NCBI GenBank assembly: GCA_016213135.1
Contig: JACRBQ010000100.1
Span: 1-39,938 of the forward strand
Direction: 5' to 3'
Source of the DNA: Chloroflexota bacterium
Lineage (GTDB): Bacteria > Chloroflexota > Anaerolineae > Anaerolineales > VGOW01
Length of the DNA stretch: 39,938 nt
The notes beneath the pieces are model-generated. The model was not told the origin of the DNA and did no database searches. It worked only from the letters and a program-made list of their open reading frames with translations. The translations under genes and the position numbers were made by a program. This document shows, piece after piece, positions 7,768-16,074 of the stretch. The first letter of the stretch is position 1; every line of letters begins with the position of its first letter.

Positions 7768-8852
7768 CTGATCGTTTCCTCCGCGCCTGCCGCCGCGAAC
7801 CGGTGGACCGCACACCCGTCTGGTTCATGCGGCAGGCCGGGCGCTACATGGCCGAATACCGCGCCATCCGCGCCAAACATACTTTGCTGGAGATTTGCTC
7901 CCAACCCGACCTCGCCGCCGAAGTGACGCTGCAACCCGTGCGCGCCTTCGGCGTGGACGCCGCCATCCTCTTCGCCGACATTCTCCTGCCCCTGATCCCG
8001 ATGGGCATTCAACTGGAGTTCGCCGCCGGTGAGGGGCCGGTGATTCACAACCCGATTCGCACCCCCGCCGACGTGGCGGCTCTGCGCCCCGTCGATCCCC
8101 GCGAGTCACTCGGCCACGTGCTCGAAGCCGTGCGCCTCGTGCGCCGCGAGCTCGAATATACGGGCGTTCAACCCTCGCACCACCCGCAAGGGCTGGTGTT
8201 GAACGCCCCTCCGCTCATCGGTTTCGCGGGCGCGCCGTTCACCCTCGCCAGTTACATCCTTGAAGGCGGCTCTTCGCGCAACTATGTGAAGGCCAAGAGT
8301 CTGATGTACCGCGACCCGCAAATGTGGCACGCCCTCATGGGCAAGCTCGCCCGCGTCGTCGCCGATTACCTCGTGGCGCAGGTTGAAGCCGGGGCGCAGG
8401 CCGTGCAACTTTTCGATAGCTGGGTCGGCGCGCTCGGCCCGGACGATTACCGTGAATACGTTCTGCCGCATTCGCAACTTATCCTGCGTGAAGTGAGCGC
8501 CACCGGCGTGCCCGTCATTCACTTCGGCACCGACACTGCCACGCTCCTGCCATTGATGAAAGAAGCGGGCGGCGATGTGATCGGCCTCGACTGGCGCACG
8601 CCGTTGGATTGGGGCTGGGCACGGGTGGGCGCCGACTCGGCCGTGCAAGGGAATCTCGATCCCGTTGCCCTCCTCGCAGAGGCCCCTCGCCCGGAACTTG
8701 AACGTCGGGTGCGCGCAATTCTGGATCAGGCTGCCGGCCGCCCGGGCCACATCTTCAACCTGGGCCACGGCATTTTGCCCGGGACGCCGGTGGAGAACGT
8801 GAAGGCCGTCGTCGAAATGGTGCATGAGTATTCTGTGCCGGAGGTCGCATGA
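7758..8852 (+). CDS. hemE: Uroporphyrinogen decarboxylase
   Basis: Decarboxylates the four acetate side chains of uroporphyrinogen III to coproporphyrinogen III. Motifs are [32 protein letters not shown], and HFGTDT, followed by a complete C-terminus ([16 protein letters not shown]). Start 7758 has GAAGAGA about 10 nt upstream; 7764 would give the ATGA overlap seen at other junctions. An insertion of about 13 residues ([13 protein letters not shown]) just before PLIGFAGAP is made by a palindromic repeat (8162-8208). Confidence 0.95.
   Translation: MEMTDRFLRACRREPVDRTPVWFMRQAGRYMAEYRAIRAKHTLLEICSQPDLAAEVTLQPVRAFGVDAAILFADILLPLIPMGIQLEFAAGEGPVIHNPIRTPADVAALRPVDPRESLGHVLEAVRLVRRELEYTGVQPSHHPQGLVLNAPPLIGFAGAPFTLASYILEGGSSRNYVKAKSLMYRDPQMWHALMGKLARVVADYLVAQVEAGAQAVQLFDSWVGALGPDDYREYVLPHSQLILREVSATGVPVIHFGTDTATLLPLMKEAGGDVIGLDWRTPLDWGWARVGADSAVQGNLDPVALLAEAPRPELERRVRAILDQAAGRPGHIFNLGHGILPGTPVENVKAVVEMVHEYSVPEVA
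8162..8208. repeat. Palindromic repeat inserted in hemE
   Basis: The perfect 10-bp arms GGGCGTTCAA (8162-8171) and TTGAACGCCC (8199-8208) enclose a 27-bp loop. The same arm occurs at 5808-5817. It encodes extra residues before the conserved PLIGFAGAP of HemE. Confidence 0.8.
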
Positions 8853-9250
8853 CTCTCAATTGGATCGGCCTGGTGGCCGCCGCGGCCACATTCTTCGGCA
8901 TCTGGTTCGGGCACGTGGGCGTTCGCAAAATCGAAGCCGCGTCACCCTCCCTTTGGCTGCCGACGGCCATCGCCGTGGCGCTGGGGCTGGCGTTGGAAAT
9001 CGGCGCGCTGCTCTCCGGCCGCCTGTACCTCTCCGGTGCGCTGGGGATCGTGGGCATGACCGTCCTGTTCGACGCGCTGGAATTCACGCGCCAGCACAAC
9101 CGCGTCAAACACGGCCACGCCCCCGCCAACCCGAATAACCCGCGCCACGCCCGGCTGCTGGCCGAACACAAATCGGCTAGAACGACCGACTGGCTCAAAC
9201 GCGAACCCGTCGGGCATCCGGTGGACATGGCCAAGGAAGGCGCGAAATGA
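8849..9250 (+). CDS. Small membrane protein, divergent relative of DUF4491
   Basis: 133 residues with about three hydrophobic segments (residues 4-22, 34-55 and 58-76), then a soluble tail. It shares a pattern with the next gene: an N-terminal membrane anchor, a paired hairpin, then E-x3-Q followed by a charged G-x-x-P-x-N-P stretch (LEFTRQHN ending HAPANP here; TELKEQAV ending WYPFNP there). I therefore read the two as tandem paralogues. Overlaps at both ends (ATGA) put it firmly in the heme operon between hemE and hemH. Function is unknown; a role in membrane docking of porphyrin enzymes is only a guess. Confidence 0.75.
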   Translation: MTLNWIGLVAAAATFFGIWFGHVGVRKIEAASPSLWLPTAIAVALGLALEIGALLSGRLYLSGALGIVGMTVLFDALEFTRQHNRVKHGHAPANPNNPRHARLLAEHKSARTTDWLKREPVGHPVDMAKEGAK

Positions 9251-9582
9251 CTCTCTTCGGTTTGGGGTTGGGCATCGCCACGTTATTCATCATTGGCCTC
9301 GGGTTTGTATGGGTGATCCGGGGCGAGTATTACCTGGGCTACCTGTGGTGGCCGTATGTAATGGGCCTCGGAATACTGCTCATCGCCGCGTCGTTGTTCG
9401 TGCCGTCGGTGTGGGCGTCGGCGCTGATAGGGGTGGCCGGCGCTTCCATCGTGTGGGGTTCCACCGAACTCAAGGAACAGGCCGTGCGCGGCGAGATCGG
9501 CTGGTATCCGTTCAATCCCAACCCCAAACCGCAACCGCCCTTCGCAGAGCAGATCAAGAAATGGCCCGCGCCTCATCTATGA
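9247..9582 (+). CDS. DUF4491-like small membrane protein
   Basis: 111 residues. The N-terminus [20 protein letters not shown] and the GEYYLGYLWWPY segment match the remembered DUF4491 pattern: a first membrane helix, then EYYFG-x-x-x-W, then two further helices and a tail with WYPFNPNP. No catalytic residues are evident. Four-base overlaps with 8849-9250 and with hemH imply translational coupling. Family function is not known to me. Confidence 0.75.
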   Translation: MTLFGLGLGIATLFIIGLGFVWVIRGEYYLGYLWWPYVMGLGILLIAASLFVPSVWASALIGVAGASIVWGSTELKEQAVRGEIGWYPFNPNPKPQPPFAEQIKKWPAPHL

Positions 9583-10523
9583 TCGGCGTCCTCGTCATGG
9601 CCTACGGCGGGCCAAACACTCTGGACGAAGTGGATCCGTATCTGCTGGACGTGCGCGGCTATCGCCCCACTGCGGCGCACATCATGCACGAGGTGCGCGA
9701 GCGCTATCGCGCCATCGGCGGGCGCTCGCCCATTCTCGAACGGACGCGGGCGCAGGCTGCCGCCATCGAAGCGGCGCTGAATTCCGACGGGCAGTGTTAC
9801 AAGGCTTTCATCGGCATGCGCCACTGGCAGCCATTCATCAAGGGCGCGCTGGGTGAAATGGCCGGGCTGGGTATTCACTGCGCCGTGGGCCTGGTGATGG
9901 CGCCACACTATTCGCGCATGAGCATCGGCGCATACTTCAAGAAGATTGACGAGGCGCAGTCGCCCGTCGAGGTTGCTCGCATCGAACACTGGCATCTGCT
10001 GCCCGGCTATCTTGACGCGCTGGCGGAGCGCGTTCGGACCGCGCTCGAAAGATTCCCCGCCGGTATTCGCGCGGACGCGCCGGTTATCTTCACCGCCCAC
10101 AGCCTGCCGCAACGGATTCTTGAATGGAACGATCCGTACCCCGACGAACTGCGGGCCACGGTGGCAGCGGTCGTGCAACGACTCTCCTCTCCCGGCGGGA
10201 AAGGGGCGGGGGGTGAGGGGGAGCGCTACTTTTTTGCGTTTCAGTCTGCCGCCATGACTCCCGACCCCTGGCTGGGTCCGGATGCCGGTGAAGTGATCGC
10301 CCGGCTCGCGCACGAAGGCCACAAACACATCCTTCTCGCGCCCGTCGGTTTCGTGTGCGAACACGTCGAGATTCTGTACGACGTGGACATCGTATTCAAA
10401 CGCCAGGCCGAGTCGTTGGGGGTGCAACTGGAGCGCATTGACATGCTCAACACCGCGCCGCTGATGATCGCCGGGCTGGCCGGACTGGTGCGGGGGAAGG
10501 CAAGGGAAGCAGGTTGGCTATGA
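9579..10523 (+). CDS. hemH: Ferrochelatase (coproporphyrin ferrochelatase, CpfC type by context)
   Basis: Inserts Fe2+ into the porphyrin ring. The protein starts MIGVLVMAYGGP at 9579, with the operon's ATGA overlap; the reading frame is open further upstream only by chance. Motifs are LVMAPHYS, the catalytic His in FTAHSLPQRI, FAFQSA, and the metal-site Glu in PVGFVCEHVEILYDVD. It has 314 residues. With ChdC and HemY in the same operon, coproporphyrin III is the likely substrate. A repeat-derived insert SSPGGKGAGGEGE (10184-10224) sits before YFFAFQSA. Confidence 0.94.
   Translation: MIGVLVMAYGGPNTLDEVDPYLLDVRGYRPTAAHIMHEVRERYRAIGGRSPILERTRAQAAAIEAALNSDGQCYKAFIGMRHWQPFIKGALGEMAGLGIHCAVGLVMAPHYSRMSIGAYFKKIDEAQSPVEVARIEHWHLLPGYLDALAERVRTALERFPAGIRADAPVIFTAHSLPQRILEWNDPYPDELRATVAAVVQRLSSPGGKGAGGEGERYFFAFQSAAMTPDPWLGPDAGEVIARLAHEGHKHILLAPVGFVCEHVEILYDVDIVFKRQAESLGVQLERIDMLNTAPLMIAGLAGLVRGKAREAGWL
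10184..10224. repeat. CCCTCACCCCC-family repeat inserted in hemH
   Basis: On the minus strand it reads CCCTCACCCCCCGCCCCTTT then CCCGCCGGGAGAGG. This is nearly the same as the copy in mobA at 27991-28045. It is translated in frame as a Gly/Ser-rich loop. Confidence 0.75.
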
Positions 10524-12013
10524 CTCGAATTGTGATCATCGGTGGGGGCATTGCCGGGCTGGCCGCGGCGCACCGCCTCGCCCCTCACCCCCGGCCCTCA
10601 CCCCCGGCCCGCCCTCCGGGCGTCCCGACGGAGCTTCCCGTCAGGAGAGGGGAGAGGGAGGTAGTCTTAATCGAAAGCGACTCGCGCCTCGGCGGCAAGA
10701 TCGTCACCGACCGCGTGGATGGCTTTGTGATCGAGGGCGGGCCGGACACTTTCCTTTCGCTCAAGCCGCGCGGCCTCGGCCTGTGCCGCGAACTGGGGCT
10801 TGAAGATCGTCTGCACGGCACGAACGAAAAGATTCGCCGCACCTACGTCATGCGCGGCAACAAACTTTACGAACTGCCCGAGGGCCTCACCGGCCTCATC
10901 CCTTCGCGCTTTGGCCCGATGGCCAAGACCGGCCTCATTTCCCCGCCGGGCAAACTTCGCATGGGCCTCGATTACCTCATCCCGCCGCGGTCGGTCAATG
11001 GCGATGAGTCGTTGGCTGCATTCGTCGGGCGGCGGTTGGGGCGAGAACTGTATGACCGCCTCATCGAGCCGCTGATGGGCGGCATTTATGCGGGCGACGG
11101 CGACCAACTGAGTCTCGCCGCCACCTTTCCGCAACTGCGGCAGACTGAACTCGACCACGGCGGGCTGATCAAAGGGATGCTGGCATCGAAACGGAAGGCC
11201 CCTGCGCCTCGCCCGGGCGCGCGCCAATGGGCCGCCTTCCTCACGCTCACCACCGGCCTGGCCGAAATCGTCGAGGCGTTGGCGGGACGGTTGGGCGGCG
11301 TAGACGTCCGGTTGGGAAGGCAGGCAACCCGCGTAGAGCCGGCATCACCGGGGTACACGGTCCAATTGGAGAATGGGGAGACGTTGGCGGCAGACGCCGT
11401 TATCTTCGCGACTCCCGCGTTTGCCACCGCCGATCTCGTTGCCGATCTTGATCCCGATATGGCAGTGGCCCTGCGTGGCATTCCTTACGTTTCGACAGCC
11501 ACGGTCTCCGTGGCCTATCCGCTGGCCGATATTCCGCGCCCGCTGGACGGTTACGGCTACATCATCCCCCGGGCCGAGAATCGGCCGATCCTCGCTTGCA
11601 CATGGACCTCCACAAAATTTCCGCACCGCGCGCCGGAGGGCTTTGGGTTGATCCGCGCCTTCATTGGCCGCGCCGAAACCGTAGAGACGCAGCATGCTGC
11701 GTCTCCACTGGATGGCACGGACGACGATTTGCTCGCGCTGGTGCGCGACGAACTGCGGCGCACGATGGGCATCACCGCCCCGCCAGTGTTGCATCGCGTC
11801 TTCCGCTGGCCCAAAGCCATGCCGCAATACACCCTCGGCCACCTTGACCGGTTGGCCGCGATTGACAAGCGCCTCGCGGCGCACCCCGGCTTGTTTGTGG
11901 CAGGCAACGCCTACCGCGGCATCGGCATTCCCGATTGCATCACCTCCGGCGAAGCGGCGGCAAACCAGGCGCTCACTTACCTCGACACCCTTGCAGAAAG
12001 AATTCCAGCATGA
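10520..12013 (+). CDS. hemY: Protoporphyrinogen/coproporphyrinogen III oxidase (FAD)
   Basis: Oxygen-dependent six-electron oxidation, here most likely coproporphyrinogen III to coproporphyrin III (CgoX role). The FAD-binding motif [17 protein letters not shown] opens the protein and RLGGKI follows. [10 protein letters not shown] and the C-terminal FAD-contact region [13 protein letters not shown] are conserved. Starts at 10520 with an ATGA overlap. About 25 Pro/Arg-rich residues ([15 protein letters not shown] and onward) are inserted by a repeat between the first helix and second strand of the Rossmann fold. A second palindrome adds VETQHAAS at 11684-11705. Length is 497 residues, slightly over the usual 450-470, consistent with these inserts. 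Confidence 0.94.
   Translation: MTRIVIIGGGIAGLAAAHRLAPHPRPSPPARPPGVPTELPVRRGEREVVLIESDSRLGGKIVTDRVDGFVIEGGPDTFLSLKPRGLGLCRELGLEDRLHGTNEKIRRTYVMRGNKLYELPEGLTGLIPSRFGPMAKTGLISPPGKLRMGLDYLIPPRSVNGDESLAAFVGRRLGRELYDRLIEPLMGGIYAGDGDQLSLAATFPQLRQTELDHGGLIKGMLASKRKAPAPRPGARQWAAFLTLTTGLAEIVEALAGRLGGVDVRLGRQATRVEPASPGYTVQLENGETLAADAVIFATPAFATADLVADLDPDMAVALRGIPYVSTATVSVAYPLADIPRPLDGYGYIIPRAENRPILACTWTSTKFPHRAPEGFGLIRAFIGRAETVETQHAASPLDGTDDDLLALVRDELRRTMGITAPPVLHRVFRWPKAMPQYTLGHLDRLAAIDKRLAAHPGLFVAGNAYRGIGIPDCITSGEAAANQALTYLDTLAERIPA
10581..10660. repeat. CCCTCACCCCC-family repeat inserted in hemY
   Basis: CCCTCACCCCCGGCCCTCAC and further C-rich sequence on one side, and AGGAGAGGGGAGAGGGAG on the other, form an imperfect hairpin. 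It is read in frame as a Pro/Arg-rich insert in the FAD-binding Rossmann domain. Confidence 0.75.
11684..11705. repeat. 22-bp perfect palindrome inside hemY
   Basis: GAGACGCAGCA followed directly by its reverse complement TGCTGCGTCTC. It encodes residues around VETQHAAS, a position where relatives have a short surface loop. It is a different repeat class from the C-rich one in the same gene. Confidence 0.85.
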
Positions 12014-13290
12014 ACATTCCCCGCTCTCGACAACTTTTCGCCGAAGCCCAGGCGCTCTTTCCCGGCGGCGTCAACTCGCCAGTGCGCGCCTTTCGCGCGG
12101 TGGGCGGCCAGCCGCTGTTCATCGAGCGCGGCGAGGGCCCATACCTGTACGACGTAGACGGCAACCGGTTCGTGGACTACGTCCTCTCCTGGGGGCCGCT
12201 GATCCTGGGTCACGCCCATCCGCGTGTGGTGGCCGCCATTGCCAAAGCGGCAACGCAGGGCACCAGCTATGGCGCGCCCGGCCCGCTCGAAATCGAACTG
12301 GCAAAACTGATCCAGCGGTTCATGCCAAACATTGAGATGATGCGCTTCGTCAACTCGGGCACCGAGGCGACGATGAGCGCCCTGCGATTGGCGCGGGCCT
12401 TCACCGGGCGAAACAAGATTGTGAAGTTCGAAGGCTGCTATCACGGCCACGCCGATCTGCTGCTGGTGCAAGCCGGGTCTGGCGTGGCAACGCTTGGCCT
12501 GCCTGATTCGCCCGGTGTGCCACCGGCCACCGTAGCTGATACGCTCGTCGCGCCGTTCAACGATCTCGCTGCCGTGCAACGACTCTTTGAAACGTACCCC
12601 GGCGAGATCGCAGCGGTCATCGTCGAGCCGGTGGCGGGCAATATGGGCGTCGTGCCCCCGGTAGAAGGCTTCCTCACCGGCTTGCGCGCCATCACGTCGG
12701 CGCACGGCGCATTGCTCATCTTCGACGAAGTGATGACGGGCTTCCGTGTTCACCCCGGCGGCGCGCAGGCACTCTATGACATCAAGCCCGACCTGACCAC
12801 GCTGGGCAAAGTGATCGGCGGCGGCCTGCCGGTGGGCGCATACGGCGGACGGCGCGACGTGATGCAAATGGTTGCCCCGGCGGGGCCGATGTATCAGGCC
12901 GGGACGCTGTCGGGCAATCCGCTGGCGATGACGGCCGGGATCGAGACATTGAAAGAACTCCAAAAAGACGGAACGTGGGAGGCGATTGAGCGCAACGCGG
13001 CCAGACTTGTGGCGGGCCTCAGCGCGGCGGCGGAAAAGGCCCATGTCCCCACCGTCACCCAACGCGTGGGCACCATGTTCACCACGTTTTTCACCGGGCA
13101 GCCCGTCATCAATTGGGCCACCGCCAAAACCGCCGACACGGAAAAGTTCGGCCCGTTCTTCCGGGCCATGCTGGAGCGCGGCATCTATCTTGCGCCGTCA
13201 CAGTTCGAGGCCGGGTTCATGTCGGCGGCGCACGGGGAGACGGAGATCGAAGCAACGATTGCCATTGCCCGGCGAGCGTTCGCAGGCTGA
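12010..13290 (+). CDS. hemL: Glutamate-1-semialdehyde 2,1-aminomutase
   Basis: PLP enzyme converting glutamate-1-semialdehyde to 5-aminolevulinate, the step after HemA. Starts [28 protein letters not shown] at 12010 with an ATGA overlap with hemY. The PLP lysine is Lys267 in [18 protein letters not shown]. Also visible are [28 protein letters not shown], and FDEVMTGFR. The 427 residues are complete. It is the last gene of the heme operon; the next transcription unit starts close behind. Confidence 0.96.
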   Translation: MNIPRSRQLFAEAQALFPGGVNSPVRAFRAVGGQPLFIERGEGPYLYDVDGNRFVDYVLSWGPLILGHAHPRVVAAIAKAATQGTSYGAPGPLEIELAKLIQRFMPNIEMMRFVNSGTEATMSALRLARAFTGRNKIVKFEGCYHGHADLLLVQAGSGVATLGLPDSPGVPPATVADTLVAPFNDLAAVQRLFETYPGEIAAVIVEPVAGNMGVVPPVEGFLTGLRAITSAHGALLIFDEVMTGFRVHPGGAQALYDIKPDLTTLGKVIGGGLPVGAYGGRRDVMQMVAPAGPMYQAGTLSGNPLAMTAGIETLKELQKDGTWEAIERNAARLVAGLSAAAEKAHVPTVTQRVGTMFTTFFTGQPVINWATAKTADTEKFGPFFRAMLERGIYLAPSQFEAGFMSAAHGETEIEATIAIARRAFAG

Positions 13291-13304
13291 GGCCGGACTT
13301 GCGT

Positions 13305-13310
13305 TATAAT
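13305..13310 (+). promoter_or_regulatory. -10 element of the riboflavin operon
   Basis: TATAAT lies about 20 bp before the FMN riboswitch, so RNA would begin near 13316. No convincing -35 box is seen in the hemL 3' end. Confidence 0.4.
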
Positions 13311-13330
13311 TGCGCCAACTGAATAACACA

Positions 13331-13507
13331 ACCTTCGGGGCAGGGTGAGCCATGCGTTTCTAAATGGCGATTCCCGATCGGTGGTAAAGCCCACGAGCGA
13401 GTTGCCTTTGGCGACCCGCATGATCCGGTGACATCTGCGCCGCGCCGAACGCAGCGCGGGTCAAGTGAACTCCGGAGCCGACCGTATAGTCGGGAGTGAA
13501 AGAAGGT
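13331..13507 (+). promoter_or_regulatory. FMN riboswitch (RFN element)
   Basis: All conserved blocks are in order: CCTTCGGGGCAGGGTG (13332-13347), ATTCCCGATCGGTGGTAAAG, GCCCACGAGCG, GATCCGGTGACAT, a long variable stem, CTCCGGAGCCGACCGTATAG, and TCGGGAGTGAAAGAAGG. ACCTTC (13331-13336) pairs with GAAGGT (13502-13507) as P1. FMN binding would reduce expression of the downstream riboflavin genes. Confidence 0.95.
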
Positions 13508-13568
13508 CAGCGACAACGCGCATTTCAGGCCGGGTTTCCGGCTTGCACGCGCTTGTTGGCTATTCCAA

Positions 13569-13602
13569 CGCCCCGAACAGATTTTTTGTTCGGGGCGTGT
13601 TT
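13569..13602 (+). terminator. First hairpin after the FMN riboswitch
   Basis: CGCCCCGAACA (13569-13579) and TGTTCGGGGCG (13587-13597) form a perfect 11-bp stem, followed by a weak T stretch (TGTTTG). It is probably part of the riboswitch expression platform. Confidence 0.65.
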
Positions 13603-13649
13603 GCGCATGCGCGCGGAGACCGTAGTCATCCGCCTGTTTGCATTCGCCT

Positions 13650-13690
13650 CCGCCCCGAAGTTGTGCAGAAAACTTCGGAGCGGTTTTGTT
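13650..13690 (+). terminator. Second hairpin with T-run, directly before ribD
   Basis: CCGCCCCGAAGTT pairs with AACTTCGGAGCGG across the loop GTGCAGAA, followed by TTTTGTTT. The start codon of ribD is only about 12 bp after the stem, so this hairpin can act both as a terminator and as a block to ribosome access. Confidence 0.7.
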
Positions 13691-13695
13691 TAATT

Positions 13696-14820
13696 ATGGA
13701 GACTTCTGATCACATTACTTACATGCGCCGCGCGCTGGCTCTCGCCCGCCAGGCCGAGGGCCGCACCAGTCCCAACCCTATGGTGGGCGCCGTCCTCGTT
13801 AAGGATAAGTCTGTCATCAGTGAAGGCTACCATCACCGTGCGGGTGAGCCACATGCCGAGATCGAAGCGTTGGGAGTTGCAGGCGAGTTCGCGCGCGGCG
13901 GGACACTGTATGTCACACTCGAGCCTTGCGCTCATTATGGCCGCACGCCGCCCTGCACCGAATCCCTGATCGCTGCCGGCATCGCTGAAGTGTATTACGC
14001 CGTCGGCGACCCCAACCCGCGCGTGAACGGGAAAGGACATGCCCAACTCGAAGCCGCCGGGGTCATCGTTCATAAGGGTCCGTGTGAGGACGGGGCGCGC
14101 GAACTCAATCGACCATTCTTCAAACACATGACGACTGGGCGACCATTCGTCACTGCCAAGTTCGCTATGAGCCTCGACGGCAAGATCGCCACCCGCGCCG
14201 GCGACTCGCACTGGATCACGAATGCGTCTTCTCGCCAGCGCGGGCACGCACTGCGAAACGTGACGGACGCAATATTGGTCGGCGCGGGGACGGTGATTGC
14301 TGACGACCCGCAATTGACCACGCGGCTCGACTCTGACGATATTCGCCATCCCCTTCGCATTATCGCCGATAGCCGGGGGCGCGGGCCACTTTCGGCGCAA
14401 TTGTTTGATCCGGCGCTTCCGGGTCAAACAGTAGTAGCGACGACAGACGCCATACCCCCTGCCCATTGTGCCGAACTTTCCGCACGCGGCGTGGAAGTGT
14501 GGCGGTTGCCATCTGACTCACAGGGCCGCGTCAGCCTGACGGCTCTGCTAGACGAGATCGGGCGGCGTGGAATGCTCACGTTGTTAGTCGAAGGCGGAAG
14601 TGAATTGCTCGGCGCGTTTTTCGCCGAACGGTTGGTGGATCGCGTATGGGCATTCATCGCTCCTGTCATCATCGGCGGTCGAGATGCGCCTGGCCCGGTC
14701 GGTGGGACGGGAGTTGAGCAATTGTCACAGTCGATTCGCCTGTGCCGTGTCGAAACCGAGACGCTCGATGGAGACGTGTGGATTCGGGCAGATATTGAAA
14801 GCAAAATGGAGGACAAGTGA
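13696..14820 (+). CDS. ribD: Bifunctional diaminohydroxyphosphoribosylaminopyrimidine deaminase / 5-amino-6-ribosylaminouracil reductase
   Basis: Catalyses two successive steps of riboflavin synthesis. The N-terminal deaminase has the zinc motif HAEIEAL and PCAHYGRTPPC. The C-terminal reductase shows KFAMSLDGKIATRAGDSHWI and LLVEGGSELLGAFF. Starts METSDHITYMRRALALA at 13696; the reading frame is open upstream through the riboswitch only by chance. No Shine-Dalgarno sequence precedes the start, which lies just after the terminator hairpin. It has 374 residues. The stop overlaps the ribE start (TGATG). Confidence 0.94.
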   Translation: METSDHITYMRRALALARQAEGRTSPNPMVGAVLVKDKSVISEGYHHRAGEPHAEIEALGVAGEFARGGTLYVTLEPCAHYGRTPPCTESLIAAGIAEVYYAVGDPNPRVNGKGHAQLEAAGVIVHKGPCEDGARELNRPFFKHMTTGRPFVTAKFAMSLDGKIATRAGDSHWITNASSRQRGHALRNVTDAILVGAGTVIADDPQLTTRLDSDDIRHPLRIIADSRGRGPLSAQLFDPALPGQTVVATTDAIPPAHCAELSARGVEVWRLPSDSQGRVSLTALLDEIGRRGMLTLLVEGGSELLGAFFAERLVDRVWAFIAPVIIGGRDAPGPVGGTGVEQLSQSIRLCRVETETLDGDVWIRADIESKMEDK

Positions 14821-15428
14821 TGTTTACGGGAATCGTGGAAGAAATTGGTATTGTCGAGGCATTGTCACAAGTGGCGGATGGCGGCTGGTCGCTCACCGTT
14901 CGGGCGCATACCGCGCTCAAAGGTGCACGGCTGGGCGACAGCCTTGCCATCAACGGGACCTGCCTTACCGTCACGGCACTCACAGCAAATTCGTTTACCG
15001 TCGGACTCTCGCCGGAGACCCTGCGACGCACCAACCTCGGCGATTTGCGCGCCAACGATGAAGTGAATCTTGAGCGGTCACTCGCGGCGGACGGACACAT
15101 TGGCGGGCACTTTGTGCAGGGACACGTGGACGGCACGGGCGTCGCGCGCGCCTTCCGACCCGAAGGCGATTCGCTTTGGGTGACGGTCGAGGCCGCGCCC
15201 GATTTACTGCGCTACCTTGTTCCCAAGGGGTACATCGCCGTGGACGGCGTGAGCCTCACCGTGGTAGACGTGTTGCCCGATGCCTTCACGTTTATGCTCG
15301 TGGCCTACACTCAGCAGCACATCACCTTGCCGCGCAAGTCGCCCGGTAGCCGGGTGAATTTGGAAGTGGAGGTGCTGGCAAAGTACGTTGAGAAATTTAT
15401 TGGAGAGGTGAAGTATGCCGCTCGCTAA
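14820..15428 (+). CDS. ribE: Riboflavin synthase, alpha subunit
   Basis: Dismutates two 6,7-dimethyl-8-ribityllumazines to riboflavin. It has the two-barrel repeat: [10 protein letters not shown] and [13 protein letters not shown] with MSPETL-like [12 protein letters not shown] in the first half, then [13 protein letters not shown] and [10 protein letters not shown] in the second. It has 202 residues, full length. GGAGGA lies just before ATG 14820. It overlaps ribD by one base and the ribB' remnant by 14 bp. Confidence 0.94.
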   Translation: MFTGIVEEIGIVEALSQVADGGWSLTVRAHTALKGARLGDSLAINGTCLTVTALTANSFTVGLSPETLRRTNLGDLRANDEVNLERSLAADGHIGGHFVQGHVDGTGVARAFRPEGDSLWVTVEAAPDLLRYLVPKGYIAVDGVSLTVVDVLPDAFTFMLVAYTQQHITLPRKSPGSRVNLEVEVLAKYVEKFIGEVKYAAR

Positions 15429-15699
15429 GATTGAAAACGCGCTGGCCGATTTCCGCGCCGGAAAGTTTGTGATCATTGTGGATGCCGAGGATCGGGAGAA
15501 CGAGGGCGACCTGGCTATCGCTGCCGAGTTCGCCACGCCGGAGGCGATTAACTTCATGGCCCGCGAGGGGCGCGGGTTGATCTGCCTGCCGATGGCCGGG
15601 GAACGCGCGGGGACGAAAGCCGGGAACAAAGGCGCGGAGGCGGCCATGGCGGCGATTGAGATGGCGAACCTGCTGCGGGCACTGGAGGACGCGGGGTGA
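15415..15699 (+). pseudogene. Chimera of ribB/ribBA 5' end and ribH 3' end
   Basis: Codons 1 to about 62 are the start of 3,4-dihydroxy-2-butanone-4-phosphate synthase: [19 protein letters not shown], then [15 protein letters not shown]. Codons from about 63 on are the last 30 residues of lumazine synthase: [24 protein letters not shown]. The join is in frame at a GER/ER coincidence, as expected of a microhomology deletion removing the rest of ribB (and any GTP cyclohydrolase II domain) and most of ribH. Neither half can be a working enzyme: RibB lacks most of its active site and RibH lacks its core. It could be a true deletion or an assembly collapse. Confidence 0.85.
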
Positions 15700-15815
15700 A
15701 CGGCAGCAGGGTCAACCTTGTTGAGACAACTGGGGCGCAAAATAGCGTAAATGTCGCCACGTTACCCCACCACACTGACCAATATATCGGCGAGGGTTTT
15801 CGCACAGGTTGACTA

Positions 15816-15845
15816 TTGCAGTTTCTGCCATCACCGCTGTATGAT
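15816..15845 (+). promoter_or_regulatory. Candidate promoter of the sulfate-assimilation operon
   Basis: TTGCAG (15816-15821), an 18-bp spacer, then TATGAT (15840-15845). The predicted start near 15852 leaves a leader of about 240 nt before the first enzyme gene. Confidence 0.4.
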
Positions 15846-15863
15846 CTGCCCGGTGAATTACCC

Positions 15864-15962
15864 ATGAAGAACACCGCACATTTTTCTGACATGATGGCCT
15901 GTATGTGTACCGAGCGGGATGCTGTTACCTCCTGCCCGGTGAGAGTGCTTTTGCTTGACTGA
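15864..15962 (+). CDS. Candidate cysteine-containing leader peptide (uORF)
   Basis: A 32-codon ORF starts at 15864 (GGTGA about 8 nt upstream) or, as a 23-codon form, at 15891. The short form reads MMACMCTERDAVTSC then PVRVLLLD and has three Cys codons. It is followed by a hairpin (15991-16025), an intrinsic terminator (16040-16074) and then sulfite reductase. Cys codons ahead of a terminator in front of a cysteine-supply operon fit ribosome-mediated attenuation, as described for Cys-rich leader ORFs in mycobacteria. A chance ORF cannot be excluded. Confidence 0.4.
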   Translation: MKNTAHFSDMMACMCTERDAVTSCPVRVLLLD

Positions 15963-15990
15963 CTAGCAACTTAAACTAACGGTTCAGCGT

Positions 15991-16025
15991 AACGGCTTCC
16001 CACTGATCCCTGTGTGGGGAGCGTT
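15991..16025 (+). promoter_or_regulatory. Leader hairpin upstream of the terminator
   Basis: GCTTCCCAC (15995-16003) pairs with GTGGGGAGC (16014-16022), extended by AAC/GTT. It lies between the candidate leader peptide and the terminator, where an anti-terminator or pause hairpin would be expected. Confidence 0.45.
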
Positions 16026-16039
16026 CGCCTGAAAGATAA

Positions 16040-16074
16040 AGCCCAGGAGTTCGCTTCTGGGCTTTTTATTTTGT
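16040..16074 (+). terminator. Intrinsic terminator (attenuator) before the sulfite reductase gene
   Basis: AGCCCAG (16040-16046) and CTGGGCT (16057-16063) form a stem with a 10-nt loop, followed by TTTTATTTTG. It stands between a promoter and an operon in the same direction, with no gene ending just before it apart from the candidate uORF, so it probably acts as an attenuator. Confidence 0.75.

Noticed and set aside
9309-9578. Long N-terminal extension of the hemH frame
   Set aside because: It is the shadow of the DUF4491-like gene in another frame. HemH similarity starts at 9579, which also gives the operon's ATGA overlap.
11935-12009. Upstream extension of the hemL frame
   Set aside because: It overlaps the end of hem[11 protein letters not shown] at 12010 matches the family start and overlaps the hemY stop.
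13465-13695. Upstream extension of the ribD frame through the riboswitch
   Set aside because: The extra 77 codons translate the aptamer and terminators and have no homologous character; METSDHITYMRRAL at 13696 is the real start.
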